Shown piece by piece: positions 1 through 7,981 of a stretch of DNA of 32,049 nucleotides (position 1 is its first letter; each line of letters starts with the position of its first letter). The DNA lies in contig SVSV01000009.1 in NCBI GenBank assembly GCA_015064125.1, forward strand, positions 1 through 32,049. The letters run 5' to 3'. Below the pieces are notes generated by a model. That model was not told the origin of the DNA, ran no database searches, and saw nothing but the letters and a program-made list of their open reading frames with translations. A program made the position numbers and the translations under genes. The stretch is from Oscillospiraceae bacterium (GTDB taxonomy: Bacteria > Bacillota > Clostridia > Oscillospirales > CAG-272).

Positions 1-159
1 ACACAAGGGAGGCTTTAAAAAAGCACAATGCTCGGTGAAAACAAAAGGATGGGAGAACCCGTTGACGGGTAGCAGGTAACATTTGCGCGGCTGGCAGGCC
101 AATTCACAGCGCACTTGTGCGCCGCCAATAATATGAGGGCTATGCCCGAAACTGAAAGA
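1..159 (+). ncRNA. 3' end of a plus-strand transcript, probably structured RNA
   Basis: All three forward frames close within the first 80 bases or so, and no start codon with a ribosome site is visible, so this stretch does not look coding. It holds short perfect hairpins: ACCCG-TTGA-CGGGT (57-70), GCGCAC-TT-GTGCGC (109-122) and GGGC-TAT-GCCC (137-147). A strong plus-strand terminator follows directly. Every nearby gene is on the minus strand, so something else must be transcribed into this terminator. I read it as the 3' portion of a structured non-coding RNA starting left of the window. I could not match it to RNase P, tmRNA, SRP RNA or a riboswitch. It could also be the 3' UTR of a gene outside the window. 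Confidence 0.35.
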
Positions 160-190
160 CCCCCCGCTATGCGGGGGGATTTTTATTTAT
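160..190 (+). terminator. Rho-independent terminator, plus strand
   Basis: An 8-bp perfect stem, CCCCCCGC-TAT-GCGGGGGG (160-178), is followed by ATTTTTATTT. On the opposite strand the run after the stem is only TCTTTCAGTTT, so the element mainly ends plus-strand transcription. It may still help to stop the convergent peptidase gene that ends at 204. Confidence 0.85.
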
Positions 191-203
191 CAAATCATAT
201 ATG

Positions 204-677
204 TCACGATTTTTTTCGTTTTACAAGGCGGCGTACAAGCCCCCACATGCGCCGCGGCAAAAAGCGAAGCCGCCGCAACGGAAAAACACAGTGCCAAAAG
301 CTGTAAAGGCGGTAAGAAAAAGCGCTTACCTCAATGCGCTTGTCGCCACGGTAATAGGCGCTGACGACAGCCACCACGCTTTCACTCGGCACGCCGTATT
401 CAAGGGCGGTTTGATTGTCACCACAAAACACGGGCCCACCCACTTTATCCCATTTGATAAGACGGTGCAAAACGTACGTGCCATCTTGGCGCCGATAAAG
501 ACAAATATCGCGCTTTTTCAGCACAGCGGGTGCCACCAAGATCACGCTGTCACGCCCCTCGCGTAAAAGCGGCAGCATACTGGTACCGCGCGGAAAAAGA
601 CGAAATTCGCCCCCCTCCCCGATGACCTCCTGCATAAGGGGCACCAGCTCCTTCATGGAAAAAGCGTTATTCTGCAA
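204..677 (-). CDS. S24/S26-type signal-peptidase-like protein
   Basis: A 157-residue protein with the S26 box GTSMLP (31-36, nucleophile candidate Ser33), then KKRD-CLYR (54-62), YVLHRLI (68-74, His71) and GDNQ (86-89). The His after YVL resembles the Ser/His dyad of SipW/ER-type signal peptidases rather than the Ser/Lys dyad of LepB. There is no N-terminal membrane anchor. The C-terminal 40 residues are instead hydrophobic-aromatic and very basic and could bind the membrane. The frame opens with TTG inside the end of the PqqD-like gene. An ATG at 656 is an alternative start with no clear ribosome site. It is last in a trio with a PqqD-like protein and an HprK-like kinase, so I infer cleavage of a leader or signal peptide of a modified peptide. 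Substrate and activity are unknown. Confidence 0.75.
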   Translation of the reverse strand: MQNNAFSMKELVPLMQEVIGEGGEFRLFPRGTSMLPLLREGRDSVILVAPAVLKKRDICLYRRQDGTYVLHRLIKWDKVGGPVFCGDNQTALEYGVPSESVVAVVSAYYRGDKRIEVSAFSYRLYSFWHCVFPLRRLRFLPRRMWGLVRRLVKRKKS

Positions 678-945
678 CGGCGCCTACCCCCTTCAGGGTA
701 TCAAGAAAGGCAATGGCGTGTGCCTTAGCGCTTTCGGCATCAATGTCATAAGCATCGGTGATGGCTTTCACAAGCTCATCAAGCGTGATATCATTTTCAA
801 GCATATCCCAGATAAAGCTACCGGTGCCGTTCACCGAGATCATGCCGTTAAAGCGCTTGGTAGCGGCACCCACGGCCACGATCACGTATTGCGGGCCGAT
901 CTTTCGTTTGATAAAATCCTTACTCCGTTTCACAGTCGTTACCAT
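667..945 (-). CDS. PqqD-like RiPP recognition element (RRE) protein
   Basis: A 92-residue protein of PqqD size with the family pattern: N-terminal beta-strands, a central 'SVNGTGSFIWDML' segment (the N-x-x-G-x-x-IW-x-L signature) and C-terminal helices with LDEL. PqqD-like domains bind the leader of a precursor peptide and present it to modifying enzymes. The gene overlaps the HprK-like gene by 26 bp and the peptidase gene by 11 bp, so the three are translationally coupled. The start is uncertain: AAGGAG is only one base before the ATG at 945, and a downstream GTG (codon 5) is 13 bases away. No radical-SAM enzyme or precursor gene is visible in the window, so the partner is unknown. Confidence 0.8.
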   Translation of the reverse strand: MVTTVKRSKDFIKRKIGPQYVIVAVGAATKRFNGMISVNGTGSFIWDMLENDITLDELVKAITDAYDIDAESAKAHAIAFLDTLKGVGAVAE

Positions 946-1651
946 TCTCCTTTATATACATTCCCTGAAAGGCGACGATGGCCGCCTCAGGCAGCATATT
1001 GCAATGCAGTAAATAGGTGGGGGTGCTTGTCACCAATGAGTCAAGCAGTTCAAGGAAGCGCTCAGCCATCTGTTTGTCCTCGGGCATCAGCACCTGCCCA
1101 AACAGGCGCCCGATCATCTCAGAGCTTTCAAGTGGAGCAATACTGTTTTCCTTGCCGCGCTCCAAAAAGCAAATAGCCTGTAGGGGGGCGCTGACGTTGC
1201 CACCCAGCTTTTCCTTGCCGCGCCAGGGCGTACCGTAGGCGACCCATTTGCCCTCCCTGTAGCGCAAGATCGGCTTGTCACCGTTCACGAAGAACACACG
1301 CTCACCGAACACCTGCTGCCAAAGCGCCGTGTGTGTGGATTTGCCCGTGCCGCTGTGTGCGGCAAAGGCATAGCCCTTGCCGTCACAGGAAATGACAGAA
1401 GCGTGAAACACCATTGCATCAAAGCGCGGCAGCTGTAAGGCGATCTGACGGTAGACGCATACAGCCTCCAGATACCCATTGGCAGCGTTGTAGGGATTGT
1501 CCTCTCTTTCCCTTTCGATCTCCTCGTCGCTGACGCAGACCGTGATATCCGCTACGTCAAAATCAGCTAAAAAATCACGGCAAAAATCAAATACGAAAGG
1601 ATATTTATTCTCTATTGTCACATTTAAATCTGCTATACGGATGCCAAACAT
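920..1651 (-). CDS. HPr kinase-like protein (HprK C-terminal-domain family)
   Basis: A 243-residue protein with a P-loop, HSGTGKST (about 99-106), preceded by FHASVIS as in HprK-like kinases. An acidic metal-site strand FVNGDKP follows (about 121-127), then GTPWRGKEKLGG (about 140-151), a hallmark of the HprK-related kinases found in peptide-modification clusters. Bona fide HPr kinase/phosphorylase has an N-terminal regulatory domain and about 310 residues, so this is a paralogue. HprK homologues in lasso-peptide clusters phosphorylate the peptide. With the RRE protein next to it, a peptide kinase is the best inference. A good ribosome site (AAAGGA) precedes the ATG. It lies 34 bp behind glyS with no promoter or terminator between, so it probably shares that transcript. 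Confidence 0.8.
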   Translation of the reverse strand: MFGIRIADLNVTIENKYPFVFDFCRDFLADFDVADITVCVSDEEIEREREDNPYNAANGYLEAVCVYRQIALQLPRFDAMVFHASVISCDGKGYAFAAHSGTGKSTHTALWQQVFGERVFFVNGDKPILRYREGKWVAYGTPWRGKEKLGGNVSAPLQAICFLERGKENSIAPLESSEMIGRLFGQVLMPEDKQMAERFLELLDSLVTSTPTYLLHCNMLPEAAIVAFQGMYIKENGNDCETE

Positions 1652-1685
1652 ACAATATCCTTTCTACTTTAATATAAAAGCTTCA

Positions 1686-3101
1686 TCAAAACGCAAGGCG
1701 CTTTTCGATATAATCCTTCAACTCGCTGATGGGCAAGCGCACCTGCTCCATAGTGTCACGGTCACGCACAGTGACACAGTTGTCAGCAGGCTTTTCTGCA
1801 TCGCCGACCGTTTCAAAGTCAACCGTTACGCAAAGAGGCGTACCGATCTCGTCCTCGCGGCGATAGCGCTTACCGATCGAGCCTGTTTCATCGTAATCAA
1901 CGGCAAAATATTTTGCCAGCTCGTCGCGCACCTCAAGTGCCTTGTCAGAGAGCTTTTTGGAAAGAGGCAGCACAGCCACCTTATAGGGGGCAAGTGCGGG
2001 ATGCAAGCGAAGCACCACGCGGATATCGTTCTTCGACTCGTCGATCACCTCCTCGTCGTATGCATCGACAAGGAATGCAAGCGCTACGCGGTCAGCACCA
2101 AGAGAGGGCTCGACCACGTAGGGCACGTAGTGCTCATTGGTCTCAGGGTCAAAGTAGGTAAGGTCCTTGCCGCTGTGCTCCGCGTGCTGAGAAAGGTCAT
2201 AATCGGTGCGGTCAGCAATGCCCCACAGCTCACCCCAGCCAAACGGGAACAGGAACTCAAAGTCGGTGGTGCCCTTCGAATAGAAGGCAAGCTCCTCGGG
2301 GTCATGATCGCGCAGACGCAGGTTCTCCTCTCTCATGCCAAGGTCAAGGAGCCACTTCTTGCAGTAGTCCTTCCAGTAAGCAAACCACTCAAGGTCAGTA
2401 CCGGGCTTGCAGAAGAACTCAAGCTCCATCTGCTCAAACTCACGCGTGCGGAAGGTGAAGTTGCCGGGTGTGATCTCGTTGCGGAAGGATTTACCGATCT
2501 GGCATACACCAAAGGGGAGCTTGCGGCGCGTGGAGCGCTGAATAGCGGGAAAGTTCACGAAAATACCCTGTGCGGTCTCAGGGCGCAGATAAACGGTATT
2601 GGCGCTGTCCTCGGTAACGCCGATAAAGGTTTTAAACATCAGGTTAAATTTTTTGATGGCGGTGAAATCCTGCTTGCCACAGGTGGGGCAGACAATGCCC
2701 TTTTCCTGAATGTAAGCGGACATCTGCTCAAAGCTCCAGCCTGCGGGATTATCGTCAAGGCCGTTTTCAAAGGCGTATTCCTCAATCAGCTTGTCCGCAC
2801 GGTGACGGGCCTTGCAGGCCTTGCAGTCCATCAAGGGGTCAGAAAAGCCACCCACGTGACCGGAGGCCACCCATGCCTCGGGGTTCATAATAATGGCGCT
2901 GTCAAGACCGACGTTATAGCGGCTTTCCTGCACAAACTTTTTCCACCAAGCGCGCTTGACGTTATTTTTGAACTCTACGCCAAGGGGGCCGTAATCCCAG
3001 GAATTGGCAAGGCCGCCGTAAATCTCAGACCCGGGGAAGATAAAGCCACGGTTCTTACAAAGCGCTACGATTTTTTCCATTGTTTTTTCGCTGTTGTTCA
3101 T
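1686..3101 (-). CDS. glyS: Glycyl-tRNA synthetase, alpha2 type
   Basis: A 471-residue class II aminoacyl-tRNA synthetase that attaches glycine to tRNA-Gly. It starts with the eukaryote/Firmicute-type GlyRS sequence ([20 protein letters not shown]). Motif 2 reads [10 protein letters not shown] followed by [12 protein letters not shown], and motif 3 reads EPSLGADR. Two Cys pairs (CKAC and CPTC) in the inserted domain suggest a zinc site. The C-terminal anticodon-binding domain begins around [13 protein letters not shown]. Length is normal for this form (about 460). Its own sigma-A promoter lies just upstream, and AGGAG precedes the ATG. The peptide-maturation-like trio follows on the same strand. 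Confidence 0.97.
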   Translation of the reverse strand: MNNSEKTMEKIVALCKNRGFIFPGSEIYGGLANSWDYGPLGVEFKNNVKRAWWKKFVQESRYNVGLDSAIIMNPEAWVASGHVGGFSDPLMDCKACKARHRADKLIEEYAFENGLDDNPAGWSFEQMSAYIQEKGIVCPTCGKQDFTAIKKFNLMFKTFIGVTEDSANTVYLRPETAQGIFVNFPAIQRSTRRKLPFGVCQIGKSFRNEITPGNFTFRTREFEQMELEFFCKPGTDLEWFAYWKDYCKKWLLDLGMREENLRLRDHDPEELAFYSKGTTDFEFLFPFGWGELWGIADRTDYDLSQHAEHSGKDLTYFDPETNEHYVPYVVEPSLGADRVALAFLVDAYDEEVIDESKNDIRVVLRLHPALAPYKVAVLPLSKKLSDKALEVRDELAKYFAVDYDETGSIGKRYRREDEIGTPLCVTVDFETVGDAEKPADNCVTVRDRDTMEQVRLPISELKDYIEKRLAF

Positions 3102-3150
3102 ATCTGACTCCTAAAAAAATAAATATGTTTTTTATTATTTCGGTTTTATT

Positions 3151-3179
3151 ATTATAAAACAGTTTTTTGACAGTGTCAA
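3151..3179 (-). promoter_or_regulatory. Sigma-A promoter of glyS with a dyad over the -35
   Basis: On the minus strand, TTGACA (3174-3179), a 17-bp spacer and TATAAT (3151-3156) form a consensus sigma-A promoter. The -35 lies in a perfect 13-bp dyad TTGACA-C-TGTCAA (3167-3179), a possible operator. It begins 5 bp after the ybaK stop. Confidence 0.85.
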
Positions 3180-3183
3180 TACC

Positions 3184-3657
3184 TTAGGCCGTAATATCTG
3201 CAAGGGCCGCACCGACAAAATCAACAAGCTCGGCCGTCTTCAGCAAAAGCTGAGCGCCGCGCACACCTGCACTGACAGTGATCTTCTCCTGCACGGCCGC
3301 AAAATGACTGAAATAGGTGGGAAATTTCTTTTTCATACCGATCGGCGAGCAGCCGCCGCGCATATAGCCCGTAAGTGCCAGCAGATCCTTCACGGCCACC
3401 ATTTCAAGGCGCTTATTGCCCGTTTCCCTTGCCGCCTTTTTCAAGTCGATCTCAAGGTCGGCGGGGATGCAAAAGACCACAGGTCCGCTTTTATCGCCGC
3501 GCGCGACAAGGGTTTTAAAGACCATTTCGGGCAGCAGCCCGATCTCCTCGGCGACGTGCGTGGCAGCAAGATTGTTTTCATCAACCTGGTATTCCATTAC
3601 CTCATAAGCAAGCTTGGCGGCATCTAAAATACGCATGACGTTGGTCTTGGTCTTCAT
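3184..3657 (-). CDS. ybaK: YbaK/ProX-type Cys-tRNA(Pro) deacylase
   Basis: A 157-residue YbaK/EbsC-family editing protein, which hydrolyses Cys wrongly attached to tRNA-Pro. Family features seen are the N-terminal 'TNVMRILDAAKLAYEVMEY' type opening (first part), VFKTLVARGD, VFCIPADLEIDLKK with the conserved Lys, GYMRGGCSPIGMKKKFPTY and the final DFVGAALADI. Length is standard. Its ATG overlaps the recN stop (ATGA), so it is the last gene of the nusB-recN operon. No terminator is visible after it, and the glyS promoter starts immediately downstream. Confidence 0.95.
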   Translation of the reverse strand: MKTKTNVMRILDAAKLAYEVMEYQVDENNLAATHVAEEIGLLPEMVFKTLVARGDKSGPVVFCIPADLEIDLKKAARETGNKRLEMVAVKDLLALTGYMRGGCSPIGMKKKFPTYFSHFAAVQEKITVSAGVRGAQLLLKTAELVDFVGAALADITA

Positions 3658-5339
3658 CGAAGGGCCACCCCCTCCCCGATCATTTCAGCCGCGGCACGAC
3701 GCGTGGTTTCAGTGACGTCAATGCCGCCGAGGATCCGTGCCACCTCGCTCACACGCCCTGCCTCGTCAAGCGGCAGGACCGTAGCAACGGTACGCCCATC
3801 ATGCTCTTGCTTACTGATCTTATAATGAGTGGTAGCAAGAGAGGCGATCTGTGCTGAGTGGGTCACACACAAAACCTGCATTTTTTTGCCCATTTCGGCA
3901 AGCTTGATGCCGATCTTGCGTGAGGTCTTACCCGAAATACCCGTATCCACCTCGTCAAACACCGCCATACCGACACCGTCACGATCGTTTAAGACGCTGC
4001 GCATCGCAAGCGTCACACGCGCCAGCTCACCACCCGATGCAACACGGGCAAGAGGCATGAGCGCCTCTCCCTTGTTGGTGGAGATCAGGAACGTGACCTC
4101 GTCGGTACCGTCTGCGGTCAATATACCCGTATCGCGCACGGCAATTTCAAACCGCACGGCAGGCATATCAAGAAACGCCAGCTCCTCGGCTATCCTCCCG
4201 TCGAGCAATTTGGCCGCCGCCACGCGCGCTGTGTGCACGTCGGCAGCAAGGCGATAAAGCTCCTGCTCGGTTATTTTAATATCGCGCTCCAAGGCGGCCA
4301 GTGCCTCGTCGGCATTGTCTATTTGCTGCAGCTTCTGTGCGGCCTCGGCGCGAAACGCCAGGATATCGGCGATCTCGGCACCGTATTTTCGCTGTAGCTT
4401 ACTGACCGTATCAAGCCGTGCCTCAATTTTATTCAAGGCCTCGGTGGGGTCCCCTTCTACCTCATCGCCGAAATCGCGTGCGGTATTCGCAATATCCTGC
4501 ACCTCATAGCCAATGCTTTTTAAGCGCGCTGCCAGCTCCTCAGCCTCGGGTACAGCTCCTGAAATAGAGGAAAGCGCGGCCGCTGCACGCTCTAAAATGA
4601 GTGCGGCAGAGGCTTTTTCGCTGCCCAACAGCACGTGATAGGCAAAGGCTGTGCCCTTTGCGATCTTTTCGGCATACTGAAGCTTGGTGCGACGGGCAAG
4701 CAGTGCCTCCTCCTCGCCCACCTTTAATTTTGCCGCATCGATTTCGGTGATCTGAAAGCGCAAAATATCACAAAGGCGCATTTTTTCGGCGCTATCCCTT
4801 GTAAGGTCGCTTTTTTGGCGCAGTAAGGTGCTTCGCTTCTGATAAAGCTCACGGTAGGTGTCAAGCATCCCGTCAAGCGCGGCCGCCCCGTCAAGCATAG
4901 CGAGCTGGATCGTCGGCTGCATAAACAGCTGATTGTCGTTTTGCCCGTGTATGCTGACAAGATATTTTGAAAGCTCGCGCAGCATCGCTTGGGAGAGCAC
5001 GCGGCCGTTCAGGCGCGCCGCGGTCTTGCCGTTCTCGTCAAGCGTGCGCTGCAAAAGCAGCTCCTCAGGCGCCTCTGCCTCGGCAAGCAAGCCGACCTCA
5101 CGTAAATAAGCGATGGCGGGCTCCCCTACGTCAGAAAAAACAGCGCTGACAAGGCCGCGTGCAGCACCGTGGCGCAACAGATCGCGCCTTGGCTTGCCGC
5201 CCAGCAAAAACAAAAGCGAATCGATCATCACTGATTTGCCTGCACCCGTTTCACCCGTGACGGCAAGAAGCCCCTCCGTCAGATCAACGTCAAGCGCGGC
5301 AATGATCGCCATATTTTCAATATGGAAGGATTGCAGCAT
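3654..5339 (-). CDS. recN: DNA repair protein RecN
   Basis: A 561-residue SMC-like ATPase acting early in double-strand-break repair. It has Walker A GETGAGKS (29-36), a long coiled-coil middle (roughly 150-370), the ABC signature ASGGELARV and Walker B MAVFDEVDTGISG, then the His-loop CVTHSAQIA. Length is typical (about 550-570). The start MLQSFHIENMAII matches the family. It follows argR by 4 bp and overlaps ybaK by 4 bp, the usual Firmicute argR-recN pairing. Confidence 0.97.
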   Translation of the reverse strand: MLQSFHIENMAIIAALDVDLTEGLLAVTGETGAGKSVMIDSLLFLLGGKPRRDLLRHGAARGLVSAVFSDVGEPAIAYLREVGLLAEAEAPEELLLQRTLDENGKTAARLNGRVLSQAMLRELSKYLVSIHGQNDNQLFMQPTIQLAMLDGAAALDGMLDTYRELYQKRSTLLRQKSDLTRDSAEKMRLCDILRFQITEIDAAKLKVGEEEALLARRTKLQYAEKIAKGTAFAYHVLLGSEKASAALILERAAAALSSISGAVPEAEELAARLKSIGYEVQDIANTARDFGDEVEGDPTEALNKIEARLDTVSKLQRKYGAEIADILAFRAEAAQKLQQIDNADEALAALERDIKITEQELYRLAADVHTARVAAAKLLDGRIAEELAFLDMPAVRFEIAVRDTGILTADGTDEVTFLISTNKGEALMPLARVASGGELARVTLAMRSVLNDRDGVGMAVFDEVDTGISGKTSRKIGIKLAEMGKKMQVLCVTHSAQIASLATTHYKISKQEHDGRTVATVLPLDEAGRVSEVARILGGIDVTETTRRAAAEMIGEGVALR

Positions 5340-5343
5340 AGAC

Positions 5344-5799
5344 TTACCCGGCCTTCATCATAATGTGAATGCGCTCACTGATGCTCTTTGCGCTATCCTC
5401 GCTTCTGGTTACTACCATAATGGTATCGTCACCCGCGACACACCCCAGCACCTCGGCAATGGCCAGGTTATCTACCCCCGCTGCCACTGCCTGGGCAAGA
5501 CCGGGATAGGTCTTAATGACGATCATATTCATGGCGTACTCTACGCTGATGATCGAATCCACCAGTGCGGCATTGAATTTCAGCCCCGATACCATATCCT
5601 CGCGCTTGGGCGCAATGTAGCGATAGGTACCGCGGTTGGTGAGCACCTTAGTGAGCTGAAGCTCGCGAATATCGCGCGATACCGTGGCCTGTGTTACAGT
5701 ATAGCCCTCAGCCATCAGACGGTCGATCAGGTCGTCCTGCGTTTCTACGTGAAAGCGGTTTACGAGCTCAAGAATTTTCTTTTGTCTGTTGCTTTTCAT
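5344..5799 (-). CDS. argR: Arginine repressor ArgR
   Basis: A 151-residue regulator that senses arginine and controls its synthesis and breakdown. It has an N-terminal winged helix with the signature VSRDIRELQLTK and a C-terminal arginine-binding/hexamerisation domain with GTIAGDDT-like GCVAGDDTIMVV. I use the ATG at 5799 (MKSNRQKK) because AGGAGT lies 6 bases before it. A longer reading to 5820 would add seven residues that overlap nadK and has no ribosome site. It sits between nadK and recN as in many Firmicutes. Confidence 0.96.
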   Translation of the reverse strand: MKSNRQKKILELVNRFHVETQDDLIDRLMAEGYTVTQATVSRDIRELQLTKVLTNRGTYRYIAPKREDMVSGLKFNAALVDSIISVEYAMNMIVIKTYPGLAQAVAAGVDNLAIAEVLGCVAGDDTIMVVTRSEDSAKSISERIHIMMKAG

Positions 5800-5810
5800 A
5801 TCTGACTCCT

Positions 5811-6686
5811 TTATTCGCAAGCATTCATTTTGCTTTTCAGTACGTTATAAAAGCCACTGTCGGTAAAGCGGATCAGCGACGTATGTAGGCGTGAGGTCGT
5901 CACAGTCACGCTGTCGCCGCGATAAATTTCAAAGTTGATCTTACCATCCACCGTAAGATAAAGCATTTTTTCACGCTGGCAGGTGTTTTTGATGGCCAGC
6001 ACGGTATCGTCACGGAAGACAAGCGGTCTTGCCGTAAGCGAGTGAGGGCAAATGGGTGTCACGCAAAAGCAACCGAGGTGCGGATCGATAATAGGTCCGC
6101 CTGCCGCCATAGAATATGCCGTTGAGCCAGTGGGCGTAGATAAGATCACGCCGTCAGCACGATAGGTGGTGACAAGCTTATCATTGGCCGAAAGCTCAAG
6201 ATCCACGATGCGTGCCACTGACCCGTTGGAGATCACCGCATCGTTTAACGCAAAGGATTCGGCACGCACGCCCCCGCTTTCGGTCTTTACCGTAATATGG
6301 AGCATCGCGCGCTGATCAAGCGTATATTCACCCGTGAAAAGCTTGCCGAGGTCTGATATCTGATTGGCCTCAAGCTCCGCCATAAAGCCAAGGCGCCCCA
6401 TATTGATGCCAAGCAAGGGCTTATTATAAGGTGCTGCGCGGCGCGCCGCATCCAAAATCGTCCCGTCACCGCCCAATACCACAATGGCATCTGCCTGTCT
6501 GTAAATTTCATCAAGGGACAAATAGACAAACTCCTTGCGGTTTTTGTGCATGCGGAAGATCCTGTCCTTATTGATCGAGGATAACAAGACCGTGGCGCCG
6601 TGTGAAACCAGCTCCTCAGCCACGGCAATGGCCGCGTTAGCCTTGTCGTAAATATTAAAATTGGTAACGATCGCAATTTGTTTCAT
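5811..6686 (-). CDS. nadK: NAD kinase
   Basis: A 291-residue NAD kinase, which makes NADP from NAD with ATP or polyphosphate. It has the GGDGT motif (72-76), LGINMGRLGFMAEL, the NE/D-type LNDAVISN segment and the glycine-rich DGVILSTPTGSTAYSMAAGGPI. Length is normal. Its ATG overlaps the tlyA stop by 4 bp. Cytosolic enzyme; operon member. Confidence 0.97.
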   Translation of the reverse strand: MKQIAIVTNFNIYDKANAAIAVAEELVSHGATVLLSSINKDRIFRMHKNRKEFVYLSLDEIYRQADAIVVLGGDGTILDAARRAAPYNKPLLGINMGRLGFMAELEANQISDLGKLFTGEYTLDQRAMLHITVKTESGGVRAESFALNDAVISNGSVARIVDLELSANDKLVTTYRADGVILSTPTGSTAYSMAAGGPIIDPHLGCFCVTPICPHSLTARPLVFRDDTVLAIKNTCQREKMLYLTVDGKINFEIYRGDSVTVTTSRLHTSLIRFTDSGFYNVLKSKMNACE

Positions 6687-7465
6687 ATCAGCAAGATCAC
6701 CGCCTTATCCTTCACAGTTTTTTCAACGTCAACAAACCCCTTCGGTGTCGCGTTCAATTTAAAATAAGCCAAAAATTCTTCATTTCCGTCCCCACCGAGA
6801 ATGGGAGAGGGGGCAAGCCCTACGGGCACAAGTCCCACCGCGCGAGCCGACTCCAGTACCCTGCTCACGGCAAAAATACGGTCCTTTTCGTGGCGCACGA
6901 TGCCCTGCTTGTTCAGCGCCCCGCGCCCTGCCTCAAACTGGGGCTTGATAAGCGACACAAGCATACCGCCCTCGTTTAACACAGACGGAATTTGAGGCAA
7001 AATATAGGTCTGCGAGATAAAGGATACGTCCATTACGGCAAGGTCGGCCTTGCCCGTATCGGTAACGCTCAGATATCTGGCATTGTATTTTTCAATGTTG
7101 CGCACACGCCCATCCGCGAGAAGCCTTGGGTGAAGCTGACCCGTGCCCGCATCAACGGTCACGGCGCTTTTAGCGCCGTTTTGAAGCAGACAGTCGGTAA
7201 AGCCACCGGTAGAAGCGCCGATATCAAGCACAGCAAGACCCGAGGGGTCGATGCCGAAGTAAGACAGCGCCGCCTCCATCTTCTCACCGCCGCGCCCGAC
7301 GTACTTTTTCGGGGTAACGGTAAGTGTGGGCTCACCCGTAATATCCTTAGCAGGCTTTGTTACCACGGTGCCGTTCAGGGATACAAGCCCCTCCTCGATC
7401 AGGCGCTTAGCGCCCTCTCGGCTGTCGGCAAGCCCGCAGGATACCAAATACAGATCCAATCGCAT
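6683..7465 (-). CDS. tlyA: TlyA-type rRNA 2'-O-methyltransferase
   Basis: A 260-residue protein with an N-terminal S4 RNA-binding domain (MRLDLYLVSCGLADSREGAK) and a C-terminal FtsJ-like SAM domain with LDIGASTGGFT (80-90), AVMDVSFIS and LIKPQFEAG. TlyA family members 2'-O-methylate cytidines of 16S and 23S rRNA. Older annotations call them haemolysin A. It follows the DUF212 gene by 3 bp and overlaps nadK by 4 bp, the conserved tlyA-nadK-argR-recN order. Confidence 0.95.
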   Translation of the reverse strand: MRLDLYLVSCGLADSREGAKRLIEEGLVSLNGTVVTKPAKDITGEPTLTVTPKKYVGRGGEKMEAALSYFGIDPSGLAVLDIGASTGGFTDCLLQNGAKSAVTVDAGTGQLHPRLLADGRVRNIEKYNARYLSVTDTGKADLAVMDVSFISQTYILPQIPSVLNEGGMLVSLIKPQFEAGRGALNKQGIVRHEKDRIFAVSRVLESARAVGLVPVGLAPSPILGGDGNEEFLAYFKLNATPKGFVDVEKTVKDKAVILLI

Positions 7466-7468
7466 CTC

Positions 7469-7975
7469 TTATGCCGCAGGAAAGATGATGGGAAACAGGA
7501 GCCCTTGGCACAAAAATGCCATTGCAACACCAAGCAAGGCGCCAAACAATACCTGCAAGGGGGTATGTCCCAATAATTCGGAAAGCATATCAAAATCAAA
7601 GGTGGTGCGCTTTTTGTTTAACTCTCTGGTTACCTGATTGAGCACCGCCGCCTGCTTGCCCGACTCGCGGCGTACGCCTGCGGCATCTCGCATGACGACC
7701 ACGGCAAGCACAGCCGAGATCGCAAACAAGGGGCTGTTAAAGCCATATAGGATCCCACACGAAAAGCAGGTAGCGCAAACAGCCGCCGAGTGCGAGCTCG
7801 GCATACCGCCGCTGCCTATCAAAAAACGCAGCAAGGAGATCCCGTCGCGGTGCTTGGGGCTGGTAAAGATCTTCAAAAGCTGCGCAACGAACCACGCAAA
7901 CACAGCGCAGATCAGCACGCGGTTGGTAAACAGATCTATGATACTGTTCTTTAATTCAAACACATCAAAATTCAT
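7469..7975 (-). CDS. DUF212/YuiD-type divergent PAP2 membrane protein
   Basis: A 168-residue membrane protein with about four hydrophobic segments and the signature GGMPSSHSA (56-64) followed later by RDAAGVRRESGKQA and HTPLQV. These are diagnostic of the YuiD/DUF212 family, distantly related to acid phosphatase/vanadium haloperoxidase-like PAP2 proteins. A lipid-phosphate phosphatase role, such as acting on polyprenyl diphosphates, is only an inference, supported by the adjacent polyprenyl synthase. The ATG lies 6 bp after the upstream stop with a weak ribosome site, suggesting translational coupling. Confidence 0.88.
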   Translation of the reverse strand: MNFDVFELKNSIIDLFTNRVLICAVFAWFVAQLLKIFTSPKHRDGISLLRFLIGSGGMPSSHSAAVCATCFSCGILYGFNSPLFAISAVLAVVVMRDAAGVRRESGKQAAVLNQVTRELNKKRTTFDFDMLSELLGHTPLQVLFGALLGVAMAFLCQGLLFPIIFPAA

Positions 7976-7981
7976 GGCTTA

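Noticed and set aside
1-160. RNase P RNA, tmRNA, SRP RNA or a known riboswitch
   Set aside because: None of the conserved sequences of these classes that I can recall is present in this stretch.
204-677. Calling the S26-like protein LepB
   Set aside because: It lacks the N-terminal membrane anchor and the Ser/Lys arrangement and sits in an RRE/kinase context.
1497-3107. A 536-codon open frame on the plus strand opposite glyS
   Set aside because: It is antisense to an unmistakable GlyRS, has no recognisable motifs and spans a promoter region.
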